Of a stretch of 64,000 nt of DNA, positions 17,831 through 26,431 are shown piece after piece. The position numbers and the translations under genes were made by a program. Each line of letters opens with the position of its first letter. Within the stretch, counting starts at the first letter, position 1. The notes beneath the pieces were generated by a model. It was not told the DNA's origin. It saw nothing but the letters and a program-made list of their open reading frames with translations, and searched no databases. Source of the DNA: Devosia crocina (GTDB lineage Bacteria > Pseudomonadota > Alphaproteobacteria > Rhizobiales > Devosiaceae); NCBI RefSeq assembly GCF_900116545.1, contig NZ_FPCK01000001.1, positions 806,001 through 870,000 of the forward strand, in the 5' to 3' direction.

Positions 17831-19435
17831 TTACTTGATGGTGATGCGGCCATCGAGATAGGGGGTATATTCACCGCCAAGCTTGGCGATGTAGTCGGCA
17901 ACGACCTGCTCGAGCGGCGGGCCGAAATCATAGGGATTGTCGCCTTCGGCAAAGGTGCCGTAACCGTCGCCGCCGCCGCGGACGTAATTGTTGGTGACGA
18001 TGGTATAGGTGGCTTCCTCGTCGATCGGCACCCATTCATCGCCCTCACCACGCACCATGACGTCGCTGACGCGCTGGCCGGCGGGGTTGGCAAGGGTATA
18101 GGCGTATTTGAGGCCGGCGACCTGAGCAAAGCGGCCTGCGCCGTTCTCGATATCGCTGACGCCGTTTTCAAGCGCCTCGATCACGTCGGCGCCTGAAATA
18201 TCGACGGTGGCGAGTGTGTTGGAGAAGGGGAGGACGGTGAGGATTTCGCCCATGGTGATGTCGCCGGCGTCGATCGAGGCGCGGATGCCGCCGCCGTTCT
18301 GGAAGGCGATATCGGCGCCCTGATCGGCCACGCGATCAAGAATTGCGTCGGCAAGCAGGTTGCCCATGGTGCATTCCTCGACGCGGCAGACTTCGCGGCT
18401 GCCTTCGAGCGGTTCGGTGGTGGTGCCGATGACTTCGGCCATCAGATCCTGGAGCGGGGCTTCGAGCTCGGCCAGGCGCTCGGCATATTCGGCGTCGGGT
18501 TCGACGGATGCATCGATCAGGATCGGGGCGCCCTCGGCCGAGATCACATTGCCTTCGTCGTCCCAGGTGACAACCAGATCACCCAGATATTTGGCATAAG
18601 CACCGGCGGTGACAACCGGGACTTCCACGCCATCGGGATTGTTGACCAGCGTAGGGTAGGGCCCGGCAGCAGCTTCATCGGTGTTGGAGAGAAGCGTGTG
18701 CGAATGGCCGCCCACGATCACGTCGATCCCCGGCACGTTGGCTGCGATCTCGAGATCGACCGTGTAGCCGACATGGGTGAGGGCGATGATCTTGTTGACA
18801 CCAGCGGCAGTCAAGGCATTGACCTGCGTGCGCAGGCTCGTGATCGTGTCTTCGAACTCTACGTTTTCACCGGGGGAGGAGGTTTCGTCGGTGTCTTCGG
18901 CCAAAGCGGAAACGAAACCGATTTTTTCGCCGCCGATCTCGAGCACATGGGTGCCCTCGAACTTGCCGGCGAGCAGGGGCTCGTTGGTGATATTGGTGTT
19001 GCCCGAGATGATGGGGAACTCGATGGCGTCGATGAACTTGGCAAGCTCTTCCGGGCCATCGTCGAATTCGTGATTGCCCACGGCCATCACGTCGATGCCG
19101 AGCTTGTTGGCGAACTCGGAAATGATCTCGCTGCGATACTGGGTGTAGAACAAGGAGCCCTGGAACTGGTCACCGGCATCGACGAGAACGACGTTCTGAC
19201 CCTCGAGCTCGGCGCGCTTGCTTTCGATGGCGGTTGCAAGGCGCGCAATGCCGCCAAAACATTCCCCGGCTGCGTCGGTCTCCGGATCGCAATTGGAATC
19301 GGAACCGGTGATCGGGCCGAAACGGGAATGGAAATCGTTGATGTGAAGGATGTTGAGCGTGAACTCGGCCTGGGCGGCGGTCGAAAAACCGGCGCAGAGC
19401 GTGAGCGCGGTGGCGCCCAGCAAAAGTTTCTTCAT
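17831..19435 (-). CDS. Secreted 5'-nucleotidase / 2',3'-cyclic-nucleotide phosphodiesterase (UshA-like)
   Basis: 534-residue exported bimetallic phosphoesterase. Signal peptide MKKLLLGATALTLCAGFSTAAQA, then the metal-binding motifs HINDFHSRFG, VDAGDQFQG, GNHEFDDG and GGHSHT, and a C-terminal 5'-nucleotidase domain with NGGGIRASIDAG. The family releases nucleosides and phosphate from periplasmic nucleotides. ATG 19435 is chosen because it starts the signal peptide; the open frame extends 27 codons further without support. It could feed nucleobases to the purine system later in the window; that link is inference. Confidence 0.9.
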   Translation of the reverse strand: MKKLLLGATALTLCAGFSTAAQAEFTLNILHINDFHSRFGPITGSDSNCDPETDAAGECFGGIARLATAIESKRAELEGQNVVLVDAGDQFQGSLFYTQYRSEIISEFANKLGIDVMAVGNHEFDDGPEELAKFIDAIEFPIISGNTNITNEPLLAGKFEGTHVLEIGGEKIGFVSALAEDTDETSSPGENVEFEDTITSLRTQVNALTAAGVNKIIALTHVGYTVDLEIAANVPGIDVIVGGHSHTLLSNTDEAAAGPYPTLVNNPDGVEVPVVTAGAYAKYLGDLVVTWDDEGNVISAEGAPILIDASVEPDAEYAERLAELEAPLQDLMAEVIGTTTEPLEGSREVCRVEECTMGNLLADAILDRVADQGADIAFQNGGGIRASIDAGDITMGEILTVLPFSNTLATVDISGADVIEALENGVSDIENGAGRFAQVAGLKYAYTLANPAGQRVSDVMVRGEGDEWVPIDEEATYTIVTNNYVRGGGDGYGTFAEGDNPYDFGPPLEQVVADYIAKLGGEYTPYLDGRITIK

Positions 19436-19684
19436 CCCTGTTGTCCCTTCTGGCTTGCAGCAAAAGCCTGCCTCGAAGCCGGTTCTCCCGGAACCGCTAT
19501 CGCTTCGCCGAGGCATTGCAAGGGAGTTAATCAGCTAATTGTGACAGTGGAAAGTGGCTCATTTGCTCGACTTTCTCTTCGGGAGAGCGACCTCGGGCCG
19601 AGGGGTAACGATCTTGCCTTTCGGGGTTTCAATACCGGATGAGTCAGGTATTCTCGCCGCCGTTTGATTTGCGGGGGATCCCAA

Positions 19685-20335
19685 ATGCGCAGTGCTTTGA
19701 TCGTTTATGGCGGATGGGAAGGCCATGATCCGGAAGAATGCGCGACGATCTATCGTCGCTGGCTGCACGAGGATGGCTTCTCGGTGCGAACCGCGACCGA
19801 GACCAGCGTCTTCGCGGATCCATCCATTCACGACCTGTCGCTGATCGTGCCGGTCTACACCATGAGCAAGATCGCCAAGGAAGAGGCAGAAAACCTGACC
19901 AAGGCGGTGCAGGGGGGCGTTGGCTTGGCCGGGCACCATGGCGGCATGAGCGATGCATTCCGCGAGGCGGTGGACTACCAGTTCATGGTGGGCGGCCAAT
20001 GGGTGGCGCATCCGGGCAATATCATCGACTACACGGTCGAGGTGACGAAGGGCGAGGACCCGATCATGGCCGGTATTCCTGCCTCGTTCCCCTATACGTC
20101 CGAGCAGTATTACATGCATGTCGACCCTTCCAACGAGGTCCTTGCGACCACGACCTTCAGCGGGGAACATGCGGACTGGATCGAGGGCGTGGTGATGCCC
20201 GTCGTCTGGAAGCGGCGCCACGGGCAGGGCAAGGTGTTTCATATGACCCTCGGCCATCAGGCCAAGGAATTCGAGAACCCAAACATGGCCACCATCATGC
20301 GCCGCGGCATGAACTGGGCGGCGAGGGGCGAGTAA
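19685..20335 (+). CDS. Stand-alone ThuA-like protein
   Basis: 216-residue protein with a ThuA-like amidotransferase-fold domain over its whole length (MRSALIVYGGWEGHD, LIVPVYTMSKI, VGLAGHHGG, GQGKVFHMTLGHQ). ThuA-domain proteins occur in sugar catabolism, often beside Gfo/Idh/MocA oxidoreductases, but none is adjacent here. It is divergent from the nucleotidase gene (249 bp apart). ATG 19685 starts the conserved region. The substrate is unknown. Confidence 0.8.
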   Translation: MRSALIVYGGWEGHDPEECATIYRRWLHEDGFSVRTATETSVFADPSIHDLSLIVPVYTMSKIAKEEAENLTKAVQGGVGLAGHHGGMSDAFREAVDYQFMVGGQWVAHPGNIIDYTVEVTKGEDPIMAGIPASFPYTSEQYYMHVDPSNEVLATTTFSGEHADWIEGVVMPVVWKRRHGQGKVFHMTLGHQAKEFENPNMATIMRRGMNWAARGE

Positions 20336-20458
20336 GCGCCGCTGTTGCGGCGTTCAAGAGGCTCTCACCCATACGAAAACGTCATCGGGGAGGGGGCTCG
20401 ATTTCGGAACTGGTTCCTGCGGGCCGGGTTGTGCCTTGACCTTTCAAGGAGCAACCCA

Positions 20459-21151
20459 ATGAAGATCTTTGCGCCCAGCCTCGCTGCCATGGCCGTCGCC
20501 GCTTTCTCCATGCCCGCCATCGCGCAGGACATGCCGTTCGAGCTGCCCGAGCTGGGCTACGCCTATGACGCGCTCGAGCCGGTGATCGACGCCCAGACGA
20601 TGGAACTCCATCACACCAAGCACCACCAGACCTTCATCGACAATCTCAACAAGGCGGTAGAAGACGGCACGCTCGACACCGACCTGTCGGTAGAAGAGAT
20701 CGTTGCTTCGGCCAGCACGCAGACCACCACCGTGCGCAACAGCGCGGGCGGACACTGGAATCATACTTTCTTCTGGGAAATCATCGGCCCTCAGGATCAG
20801 GCGGGTGAACCGAGCGAAGATCTGGTTGCCGCGATCGATGCCGTTTACGGCTCCATGGACGAATTCAAGGCCGAGTTCGAAGCGGCCGGTGCGGCTCAGT
20901 TCGGTTCGGGTTGGGTCTGGCTGATCGTCAACGATGCCGGCGAGCTCGAAATCACTACGACGCCAAACCAGGATAACCCGCTGATGGACCTCGCCGAGGT
21001 GCAGGGGACGCCGGTGATCGGCAACGACGTTTGGGAGCATGCCTATTACCTGACCTACAACAACCGCCGCGCCGAGTATCTGAGCAGCTGGTGGGATGTG
21101 GTGAACTGGGACGAGGTCTCGAGCCGTTATCAGGCAGCCCTCGCCAACTGA
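20459..21151 (+). CDS. sod: Exported superoxide dismutase, Mn-type signatures
   Basis: 230 residues. The first 23 form a Sec signal peptide (MKIFAPSLAAMAVAAFSMPAIAQ), so the enzyme should act in the periplasm. The Fe/Mn-SOD metal ligands are visible: the His in MELHHTKHHQTF, the His in GGHWNHTFFW, and Asp/His in DVWEHAYYL. The GGHWNH motif (Gly where Fe enzymes have Gln) and Gln in NQDNPLM are typical of Mn or cambialistic enzymes. Most Fe/Mn SODs are cytosolic, so export is notable. ATG 20459 is chosen because it starts the signal peptide. Confidence 0.93.
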   Translation: MKIFAPSLAAMAVAAFSMPAIAQDMPFELPELGYAYDALEPVIDAQTMELHHTKHHQTFIDNLNKAVEDGTLDTDLSVEEIVASASTQTTTVRNSAGGHWNHTFFWEIIGPQDQAGEPSEDLVAAIDAVYGSMDEFKAEFEAAGAAQFGSGWVWLIVNDAGELEITTTPNQDNPLMDLAEVQGTPVIGNDVWEHAYYLTYNNRRAEYLSSWWDVVNWDEVSSRYQAALAN

Positions 21152-21173
21152 CCGGGCGAACTGAACGACAAGC

Positions 21174-21201
21174 GCCGCAGCTGCTCGCTGCGGCACTTTT
21201 T
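21174..21201 (+). terminator. Terminator after the superoxide dismutase gene
   Basis: GCCGCAG and CTGCGGC form a 7-bp stem with a 7-base loop, followed by ACTTTTTG, within 50 bp of the stop codon. Confidence 0.7.
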
Positions 21202-21276
21202 GTTGCCGCGACATGACAGCGAGGTGAGTTGAAACCGGAGGCGCGATAGGATCGTATCTGAGCCAGAGGTACGACC

Positions 21277-22131
21277 ATGACGCACAATGGTGAAGGTTTG
21301 GAACAGAAAAGCAAAGGACCGCTCGTCTACCGACAATCCATCTGGACACGGCTGACGCACTGGACCTGGGCGATCTGCCTGTTCTTCCTGTTGCTTTCGG
21401 GATTGCAGATTTTCAACGCGCATCCCGCGCTTTATATCGGGCAACAATCCGGCTTCGAGTTCGATAACGCGGTGCTGCGGATCGGGGCAGTCAATACCCC
21501 TGAGGGGCCACGGGGACAGACAACGGTCTTCGGGCAGACCTTCGATACGACCGGGGTTCTGGGGATGAGCGGCTCGGCCGAGGCGCCGCAATATACGGGT
21601 TTTCCGGGAGCAGTGACCATTCCGTCGTTTCGCGATCTGGCGACCGGGCGCGTGGTCCACTTCTTTTTTGGATGGATCTTTGTTGCCGCATTGTTCATCT
21701 GGTTCCTAGCAAGCGTCATCAACGGGCATTTGCGGCGGGATATCATACCGAAGGGGCAGGATATTGCCGGTTTGCCAGCCGATATGGCTGACCATGCGCG
21801 GTTTCGGTTTCAGCACCGGCGGCGCTACTCTCCGCTGCAGAAGCTGAGCTATTTCACTGTGTTTTTCGTCCTGTTTCCGCTCATCGTACTAACCGGACTG
21901 ACCATGAGCCCGGGGATGAACGCAACTGCGCCGTGGCTGCTGGACCTGTTCGGCGGGCGGCAGACGGCGCGGACGATCCACTTTGCCGTCATGGTGCTTC
22001 TGGTGCTGTTTTTCATTGTTCATGTGATCATGGTGGTGCTGGCCGGACCGCTTAACGAGCTGCGCTCGATGATCACCGGCTGGTATCGGACTAGCCCGGG
22101 CACCGCGGCAGAGCAGGGGGACCGGCCATGA
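21277..22131 (+). CDS. Di-haem cytochrome b, membrane partner of the molybdenum enzyme
   Basis: 284-residue integral membrane protein of the cytochrome b561/formate-dehydrogenase-gamma type with about four transmembrane helices. Candidate haem-ligand histidines lie in WTRLTHWTWAICLF, GRVVHFFFGWIFVA, ARTIHFAVMV and FIVHVIMVV. Its stop overlaps the start of the molybdopterin protein by four bases (ATGA), so it most likely passes electrons between the quinone pool and that exported enzyme. Confidence 0.85.
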   Translation: MTHNGEGLEQKSKGPLVYRQSIWTRLTHWTWAICLFFLLLSGLQIFNAHPALYIGQQSGFEFDNAVLRIGAVNTPEGPRGQTTVFGQTFDTTGVLGMSGSAEAPQYTGFPGAVTIPSFRDLATGRVVHFFFGWIFVAALFIWFLASVINGHLRRDIIPKGQDIAGLPADMADHARFRFQHRRRYSPLQKLSYFTVFFVLFPLIVLTGLTMSPGMNATAPWLLDLFGGRQTARTIHFAVMVLLVLFFIVHVIMVVLAGPLNELRSMITGWYRTSPGTAAEQGDRP

Positions 22132-22919
22132 GCCAGATCATACTCAATCGGCGGCGGCTGCTTCTCGGCTCGGCGGCTCTGGGCTCGAGCGTTGCGCTTT
22201 CTGGCTGCAACCAGTTCGACTTCTTGGGCCAGCGCGGCAACCCCGTCCGGCAGGCGATGGAACAAGCCAATGTTCTGACCTATCATGCCCAAAGGGCACT
22301 GATCGGGGATCAGGTACTGGCGCGGGAATATTCGGAAAGCGAGATCCGGCAGGGCATGAAGCCCAATGGATCGACTGAGCCGACTACGGCCGAATACAGC
22401 TTTCTCCGGATGCAGGATTTTGCTCCTTACCGGCTCACCATCAAAGGCATGGTGGAGCGGGAAGTCTCGTTTTCGCTCGAAGAGTTGCGCAACATGCCTG
22501 CGCGCACGCAGATTACCCGGCACGATTGCGTGGAGGGCTGGAGCTGCATTGCCAAGTGGACCGGCACACCGCTGGGGCCGGTGCTCGATGCGGCAGGCGT
22601 GAAGCCGGAAGCGCGCTATTGCGTCTATCACTGCTTCGACAACATACAGCGCACGCTTTCGGGCGACATTTTCTATTATGAGAGCTCGGATCTGGTGGAT
22701 GCCTACCATCCGCAAACCCTTCTGGCTTACGGGCTCAACGACCAGGTGCTGCCGGTCAGCAATGGCGCGCCGGTGCGGCTGCGGATCGAGCGGGCGCTCG
22801 GCTACAAGCAGCCGAAATATCTCCACACCATCGAGCTGGTGGATGACCTGACGCCGTTTGGGCGAGGCAGGGGCGGATATTGGCCGGATAACGGGTATGA
22901 CTGGTATGGGGGCATCTAA
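22128..22919 (+). CDS. Tat-exported molybdopterin-dependent oxidoreductase (sulfite-oxidase fold)
   Basis: 263 residues. The N-terminus has a twin-arginine signal (NRRRLLLGSAALGSSVALSG) followed by Cys, so it may be a Tat-exported lipoprotein. The oxidoreductase domain carries HDCVEGWSCIAKWTG, where the first Cys is the expected molybdenum ligand of the SuoX/MsrP family. It is translationally coupled to a cytochrome b gene. Unlike MsrP, whose partner is MsrQ, the partner here is b561-like, so the substrate may differ. No substrate can be assigned. Confidence 0.85.
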   Translation: MSQIILNRRRLLLGSAALGSSVALSGCNQFDFLGQRGNPVRQAMEQANVLTYHAQRALIGDQVLAREYSESEIRQGMKPNGSTEPTTAEYSFLRMQDFAPYRLTIKGMVEREVSFSLEELRNMPARTQITRHDCVEGWSCIAKWTGTPLGPVLDAAGVKPEARYCVYHCFDNIQRTLSGDIFYYESSDLVDAYHPQTLLAYGLNDQVLPVSNGAPVRLRIERALGYKQPKYLHTIELVDDLTPFGRGRGGYWPDNGYDWYGGI

Positions 22920-22937
22920 TGTGGCCGCAGGCTACGT

Positions 22938-22987
22938 GCACCCCCACCGAACCTCCACCCTTAAGAATGGGGAGGGAGGTGGGTGGC
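22938..22987. repeat. REP-like palindromic element
   Basis: A C-rich left arm (CACCCCCACCGAACCTCCACCC) and a G-rich right arm (GGGGAGGGAGGTGGGTGG) form an imperfect hairpin around TTAAGAAT. It resembles the element in the efflux operon (about 2.62-2.66 kb). Confidence 0.55.
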
Positions 22988-23054
22988 TGTTGACGCGTGC
23001 TTATGAGCCATGCACCTGCCACACTTGCGTTTCCCGGCAATCTCGCCCATATGA

Positions 23055-23095
23055 GCCCTAGCGTTGCGGCGAACTGTGCCGCTAACGGGCTTCTC
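23055..23095 (+). terminator. Terminator-like hairpin after the molybdenum enzyme gene
   Basis: GCCC..CGTT-GCGGC pairs with GCCGC-T-AACG-GGC around loop GAACTGT, followed by TTCTCTTCTT. It is an interrupted stem with a pyrimidine-rich tail and probably ends the cytochrome b/oxidoreductase operon. Confidence 0.5.
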
Positions 23096-23262
23096 TTCTT
23101 ACTTTTGCGGTGAGCGGCGAAGTCACCCCGGATAGCCGATGTGCTCCGGGTTTGAGCCAGCACCCGCGCGATATTGCATCGCCCGATTGCCCCTTTTGTT
23201 TCGGCGTCCGCCCTTTTGGCTGGGCGCCACGCGCGCATTCGCGCATCAAGAAAGAACCGGAT

Positions 23263-24723
23263 TTGACCGATTTTTCCAGTCTCGGATTGCCCGAAACCCT
23301 GACCGATAGCCTCAAGACTGGGGGCTTTGAGACCCCAACCAAAATTCAGACCCAGGCTATTCCCAAGCTGCTCGAAGGCCGGGACATGATGGGTATTGCC
23401 CAGACCGGCTCGGGCAAGACGGCTGCCTTTGGCCTTCCGATCCTCGCCGGCATCGCCCAGCTGACCGGGCGTCCGCGGCCGATGACGACGCGTGCGCTGA
23501 TCCTGGCGCCGACGCGCGAACTGGCCGTGCAGATCGAAGAAAACATGCGCAAATTCGCCGGCTCCAAGATGAAGCTCGATACCGTGCTCGTTCTGGGCGG
23601 CGTGTCGCGCTATCATCAGGTGCAGAAGATCGCCAAGGGTGTCGACGTCGTTGTCGCAACGCCTGGCCGTCTCAAGGACCTGCTGGACGACAACAAGATC
23701 CGTCTCAACGAGACGCGCTGGCTGGTGCTCGATGAAGCCGACCGCATGCTCGACATGGGCTTCATCGCGCCGGTCAAGGCCATCGCTAAGGCCATTGGCC
23801 TCAGGCGCCAGACCATGCTTTTTTCAGCCACTATGGCGCCGGAAGTCGAAGACCTGGCCAAAGGTCTTCTTAAGGAGCCGGTGAAGGTCGAAGCTGCCGT
23901 TCAGGGCTCAACCGTAGTCAAGATTGACCAGCGGGTGATCCTTTCGGGGTCCAAGGCCAAGCGCGGCGTGCTCAATGGTTTGCTTGCCGACGAAAAGGAA
24001 GGCATGGAGCGCGTGATCGTGTTCGCGCGAACCAAGCATGGGGCGGACCGGGTCGCAAAGAACCTAGCCATCGATGGGCATGAAGCGGCCGCGATCCACG
24101 GCAACAAGAGCCAGAATGCGCGGCAGGCTGCGCTCAAGGGCTTTGCCAGTGGACAGGTGCGCATCCTCGTGGCGACCGATATCGCGGCACGCGGCATCGA
24201 CGTTGCCGGGATCACCCATGTGGTCAACTATGACCTGCCGGACGATCCCGAGAATTACGTGCACCGGATCGGCCGTACGGGCCGCAATGGTGCTTCGGGC
24301 GTCGCCATCACGCTGTGCGATGGCACGGAACGCCCTAAGCTGCGCGACGTGGAAAAGCTGATCCGCCGCACGCTGCCGCTTTCGGGTGATCTCAACATGG
24401 TCGAGGAAGCGACGGCTTCGGCACCGCGCCCACCGCGGCACACCGCAGGCGCGCCCGGTGGCGCACGAACCGCGCGCAACCCGAAGAAGGATCCGCGCAA
24501 GTTCAATACGCCGCGTCCAGGTGGCGAGCGCACAAAGGGCGGTGGGCCCCGCGAGGCCAACTCGCCGCGGGAAGTTGCTGCTGGTCCGGCACGCGATCCC
24601 CGCAATCCGTTGGCGCCGGCGCGGTCTGTAAAACCCCCGCGCGCGGATGGTCTAAAGGCCAAGCCGCGCTGGACGACGGCGGCGAAAAAGTCCGCTGCAC
24701 GCAACCGCCGTGGCGAAAGCTGA
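23263..24723 (+). CDS. DEAD-box ATP-dependent RNA helicase (RhlE-like)
   Basis: 486-residue helicase. The two RecA-like domains show AQTGSGKT (motif I), PTRELAVQ (Ia), TPGR (Ib), DEAD (II), SAT (III), LVATDIAARGIDV (V) and HRIGRTGR (VI). A basic, Pro/Gly/Arg-rich tail of about 110 residues follows and may bind RNA. It unwinds structured RNA in ribosome assembly, mRNA decay or cold adaptation. I choose TTG 23263, where the Q-motif region begins (TDFSSLGLPETL). The frame is open 51 codons further upstream but that stretch looks non-coding. Confidence 0.9.
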   Translation: MTDFSSLGLPETLTDSLKTGGFETPTKIQTQAIPKLLEGRDMMGIAQTGSGKTAAFGLPILAGIAQLTGRPRPMTTRALILAPTRELAVQIEENMRKFAGSKMKLDTVLVLGGVSRYHQVQKIAKGVDVVVATPGRLKDLLDDNKIRLNETRWLVLDEADRMLDMGFIAPVKAIAKAIGLRRQTMLFSATMAPEVEDLAKGLLKEPVKVEAAVQGSTVVKIDQRVILSGSKAKRGVLNGLLADEKEGMERVIVFARTKHGADRVAKNLAIDGHEAAAIHGNKSQNARQAALKGFASGQVRILVATDIAARGIDVAGITHVVNYDLPDDPENYVHRIGRTGRNGASGVAITLCDGTERPKLRDVEKLIRRTLPLSGDLNMVEEATASAPRPPRHTAGAPGGARTARNPKKDPRKFNTPRPGGERTKGGGPREANSPREVAAGPARDPRNPLAPARSVKPPRADGLKAKPRWTTAAKKSAARNRRGES

Positions 24724-24730
24724 TCAGAAC

Positions 24731-24764
24731 AAAGGGCGGTCCCAAGGGGCCGCCCTTTTTATTT
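24731..24764 (+). terminator. Rho-independent terminator after the helicase gene
   Basis: AAAGGGCGGTCCC pairs with GGGGCCGCCCTTT (one G-T wobble) around a 2-base loop, followed by TTATTT. Starts 7 bases after the stop codon. Confidence 0.88.
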
Positions 24765-24932
24765 GGGGTGGGGTGCCGCGAGCTGAGACGTCTCGGTGCG
24801 CCAGACGCCTACACTCTTCAGGCAAAGCTCGCGGCCGGAGACTCACTCAACCTTAGGCTCTGCAGGGGAAGTATCTGCCGGTGGCTCCTGCGAAGTGTGG
24901 CAGGCCGCATCATCAGGCGGGTCGCTGTCCGC

Positions 24933-26348
24933 TTAAGCCACTGAATCCAGATAGATGATGTCGCGGCTGTGGGAGCCGGCGTCGGCCGTGCCGGGGGCGA
25001 GGCGATCCAAGAAGCGGAGTGCCCAATCGTCGACATTGTGGGTCCGGGCGGCGGCCATCAGGCCCTGCCAACGCTCCTTGCGTTCCTCCAGCGGCATATC
25101 GAGCGCCATGCGCAGCGCTTCCGAGGTTTCGTCGGTATCGAAGGGGTTGACCAGCAAGGCTTCGGGGAAGATCTCGGCGGCACCGGCGAAACGGGACAGC
25201 ACAAGAACGCCGGGGTCGGCGGGATCCTGTGAGGCGACATATTCGTGTGCCACGAGATTCATGCCATCTCGGAGCGGCGTTACGAGCCCGACGCGGGCCA
25301 TGCGGTAAAGGCCGGCAAGGCTCGGCTGGCCGTAGGCGCGCTTCACATAGGTCAAGGGTGACCAGTCGGGTTCGGAAAAATGCCCCATAACGCGGCCGCA
25401 GATGGCGTCGAGCGTGTCGCTGGTTTCCTGGTATTCCTTGATCGTGTCGCGCGAGGGCGGGGCGACCTGGAGGAGATGAACGTTGCGGCGCAGACGGGGA
25501 TTGTTGGCGAGGAGCTTTTCGTAGGCTTCGACGCGCTGGGGCAGGCCCTTGGAATAATCGAGCCGGTCGACACCCAGGATAAGGGCCTGATCGCCCAGGC
25601 TGCGGCGCATGCGGTGGATCATCTTCTTGGCGGCAGGGCTTGCCGCGAGACGGGAAAAGGCCTCGGGGTCCGAACCGATGGGGAAGGCTGCAACATCGGT
25701 GCGGCTGAAGTCGATCGCCTCGATAGCGCGGGCGCCGAAGGTGGACGGAGCCTGGTGCTGGGCAAAGTCGGTGAAGGCAGCCACGTCGCGCTGCGCCTGG
25801 AAGCCGACGAGATCGTAGCGCGAGACATCGCGCATCAGTTCGGCATGGTGGGGGATGGCATAAAGCGCATCGGCTGTGGGGAAGGGAATGTGAAGGTAAA
25901 ACCCGATGCGGTTGCGGGCGCCCAGATTTCGCAATTCGCTGGCGAGCGGGATCAGGTGATAATCATGCACCCAGATGATGTCGTCGGGGCGCAGGAGCGG
26001 CATCAGAGCCTTGGCGAACTGCGCGTTGACGCGACGATAGCCTTCGTACCAGTAGCTTTCGATGGTGGCGAGATCGAGCCGCAGGTGGAAGCTGGGCCAG
26101 AGGATGGAATTGGAAAAGCCGGCATAATAGGCGTGGTGGTCTTCGCGCGTCAGATCCACCTGAGCCACGGTGAGGCCATCGATGTCCTCGATGCGCGCTT
26201 CGGCTTGGGGCTGTTCGGTCAACTTGCCCGACCAGCCAAACCAGAAACCTTCCCGATTGCCCAGTACCTTGCGCAGGGCGACGGCCAAACCGCCAGCGGC
26301 TGGGCCCTTGCCTGGCGTTCTGTTCGATACAATGACAATGCGGCTCAT
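24933..26348 (-). CDS. otsA: Trehalose-6-phosphate synthase
   Basis: Family-20 glycosyltransferase of 471 residues that makes trehalose-6-phosphate from UDP-glucose and glucose-6-phosphate in the cytoplasm. The N-terminal loop SNRTPGKGPAAGGLAVAL, WVHDYHLIPLA, VDRLDYSKGLPQRVEAYE and FPEALLVNPFDTDE are family landmarks. ATG 26348 is at the conserved start MSRIVIVSNR. It lies 83 bp downstream of otsB on the same strand, forming an otsBA operon. The product protects against osmotic and desiccation stress. Confidence 0.95.
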   Translation of the reverse strand: MSRIVIVSNRTPGKGPAAGGLAVALRKVLGNREGFWFGWSGKLTEQPQAEARIEDIDGLTVAQVDLTREDHHAYYAGFSNSILWPSFHLRLDLATIESYWYEGYRRVNAQFAKALMPLLRPDDIIWVHDYHLIPLASELRNLGARNRIGFYLHIPFPTADALYAIPHHAELMRDVSRYDLVGFQAQRDVAAFTDFAQHQAPSTFGARAIEAIDFSRTDVAAFPIGSDPEAFSRLAASPAAKKMIHRMRRSLGDQALILGVDRLDYSKGLPQRVEAYEKLLANNPRLRRNVHLLQVAPPSRDTIKEYQETSDTLDAICGRVMGHFSEPDWSPLTYVKRAYGQPSLAGLYRMARVGLVTPLRDGMNLVAHEYVASQDPADPGVLVLSRFAGAAEIFPEALLVNPFDTDETSEALRMALDMPLEERKERWQGLMAAARTHNVDDWALRFLDRLAPGTADAGSHSRDIIYLDSVA

Positions 26349-26431
26349 GCTCGTTCCCCCAAAGTAGTTTTCAGTACGCCGGGGCGCGGGAAGCGTCCTG
26401 GCCATAAGCGTGTCGTCCGGACCCCAGGGGG

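Larger units (their letters stand above)
22920..23262. other. Intergenic region before the DEAD-box helicase
   Basis: 343 bp. It contains a REP-like element (22938-22987), a terminator-like hairpin (23055-23095) and then about 170 bp that may be the 5' leader of the helicase message. No other gene is supported here. Confidence 0.6.
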
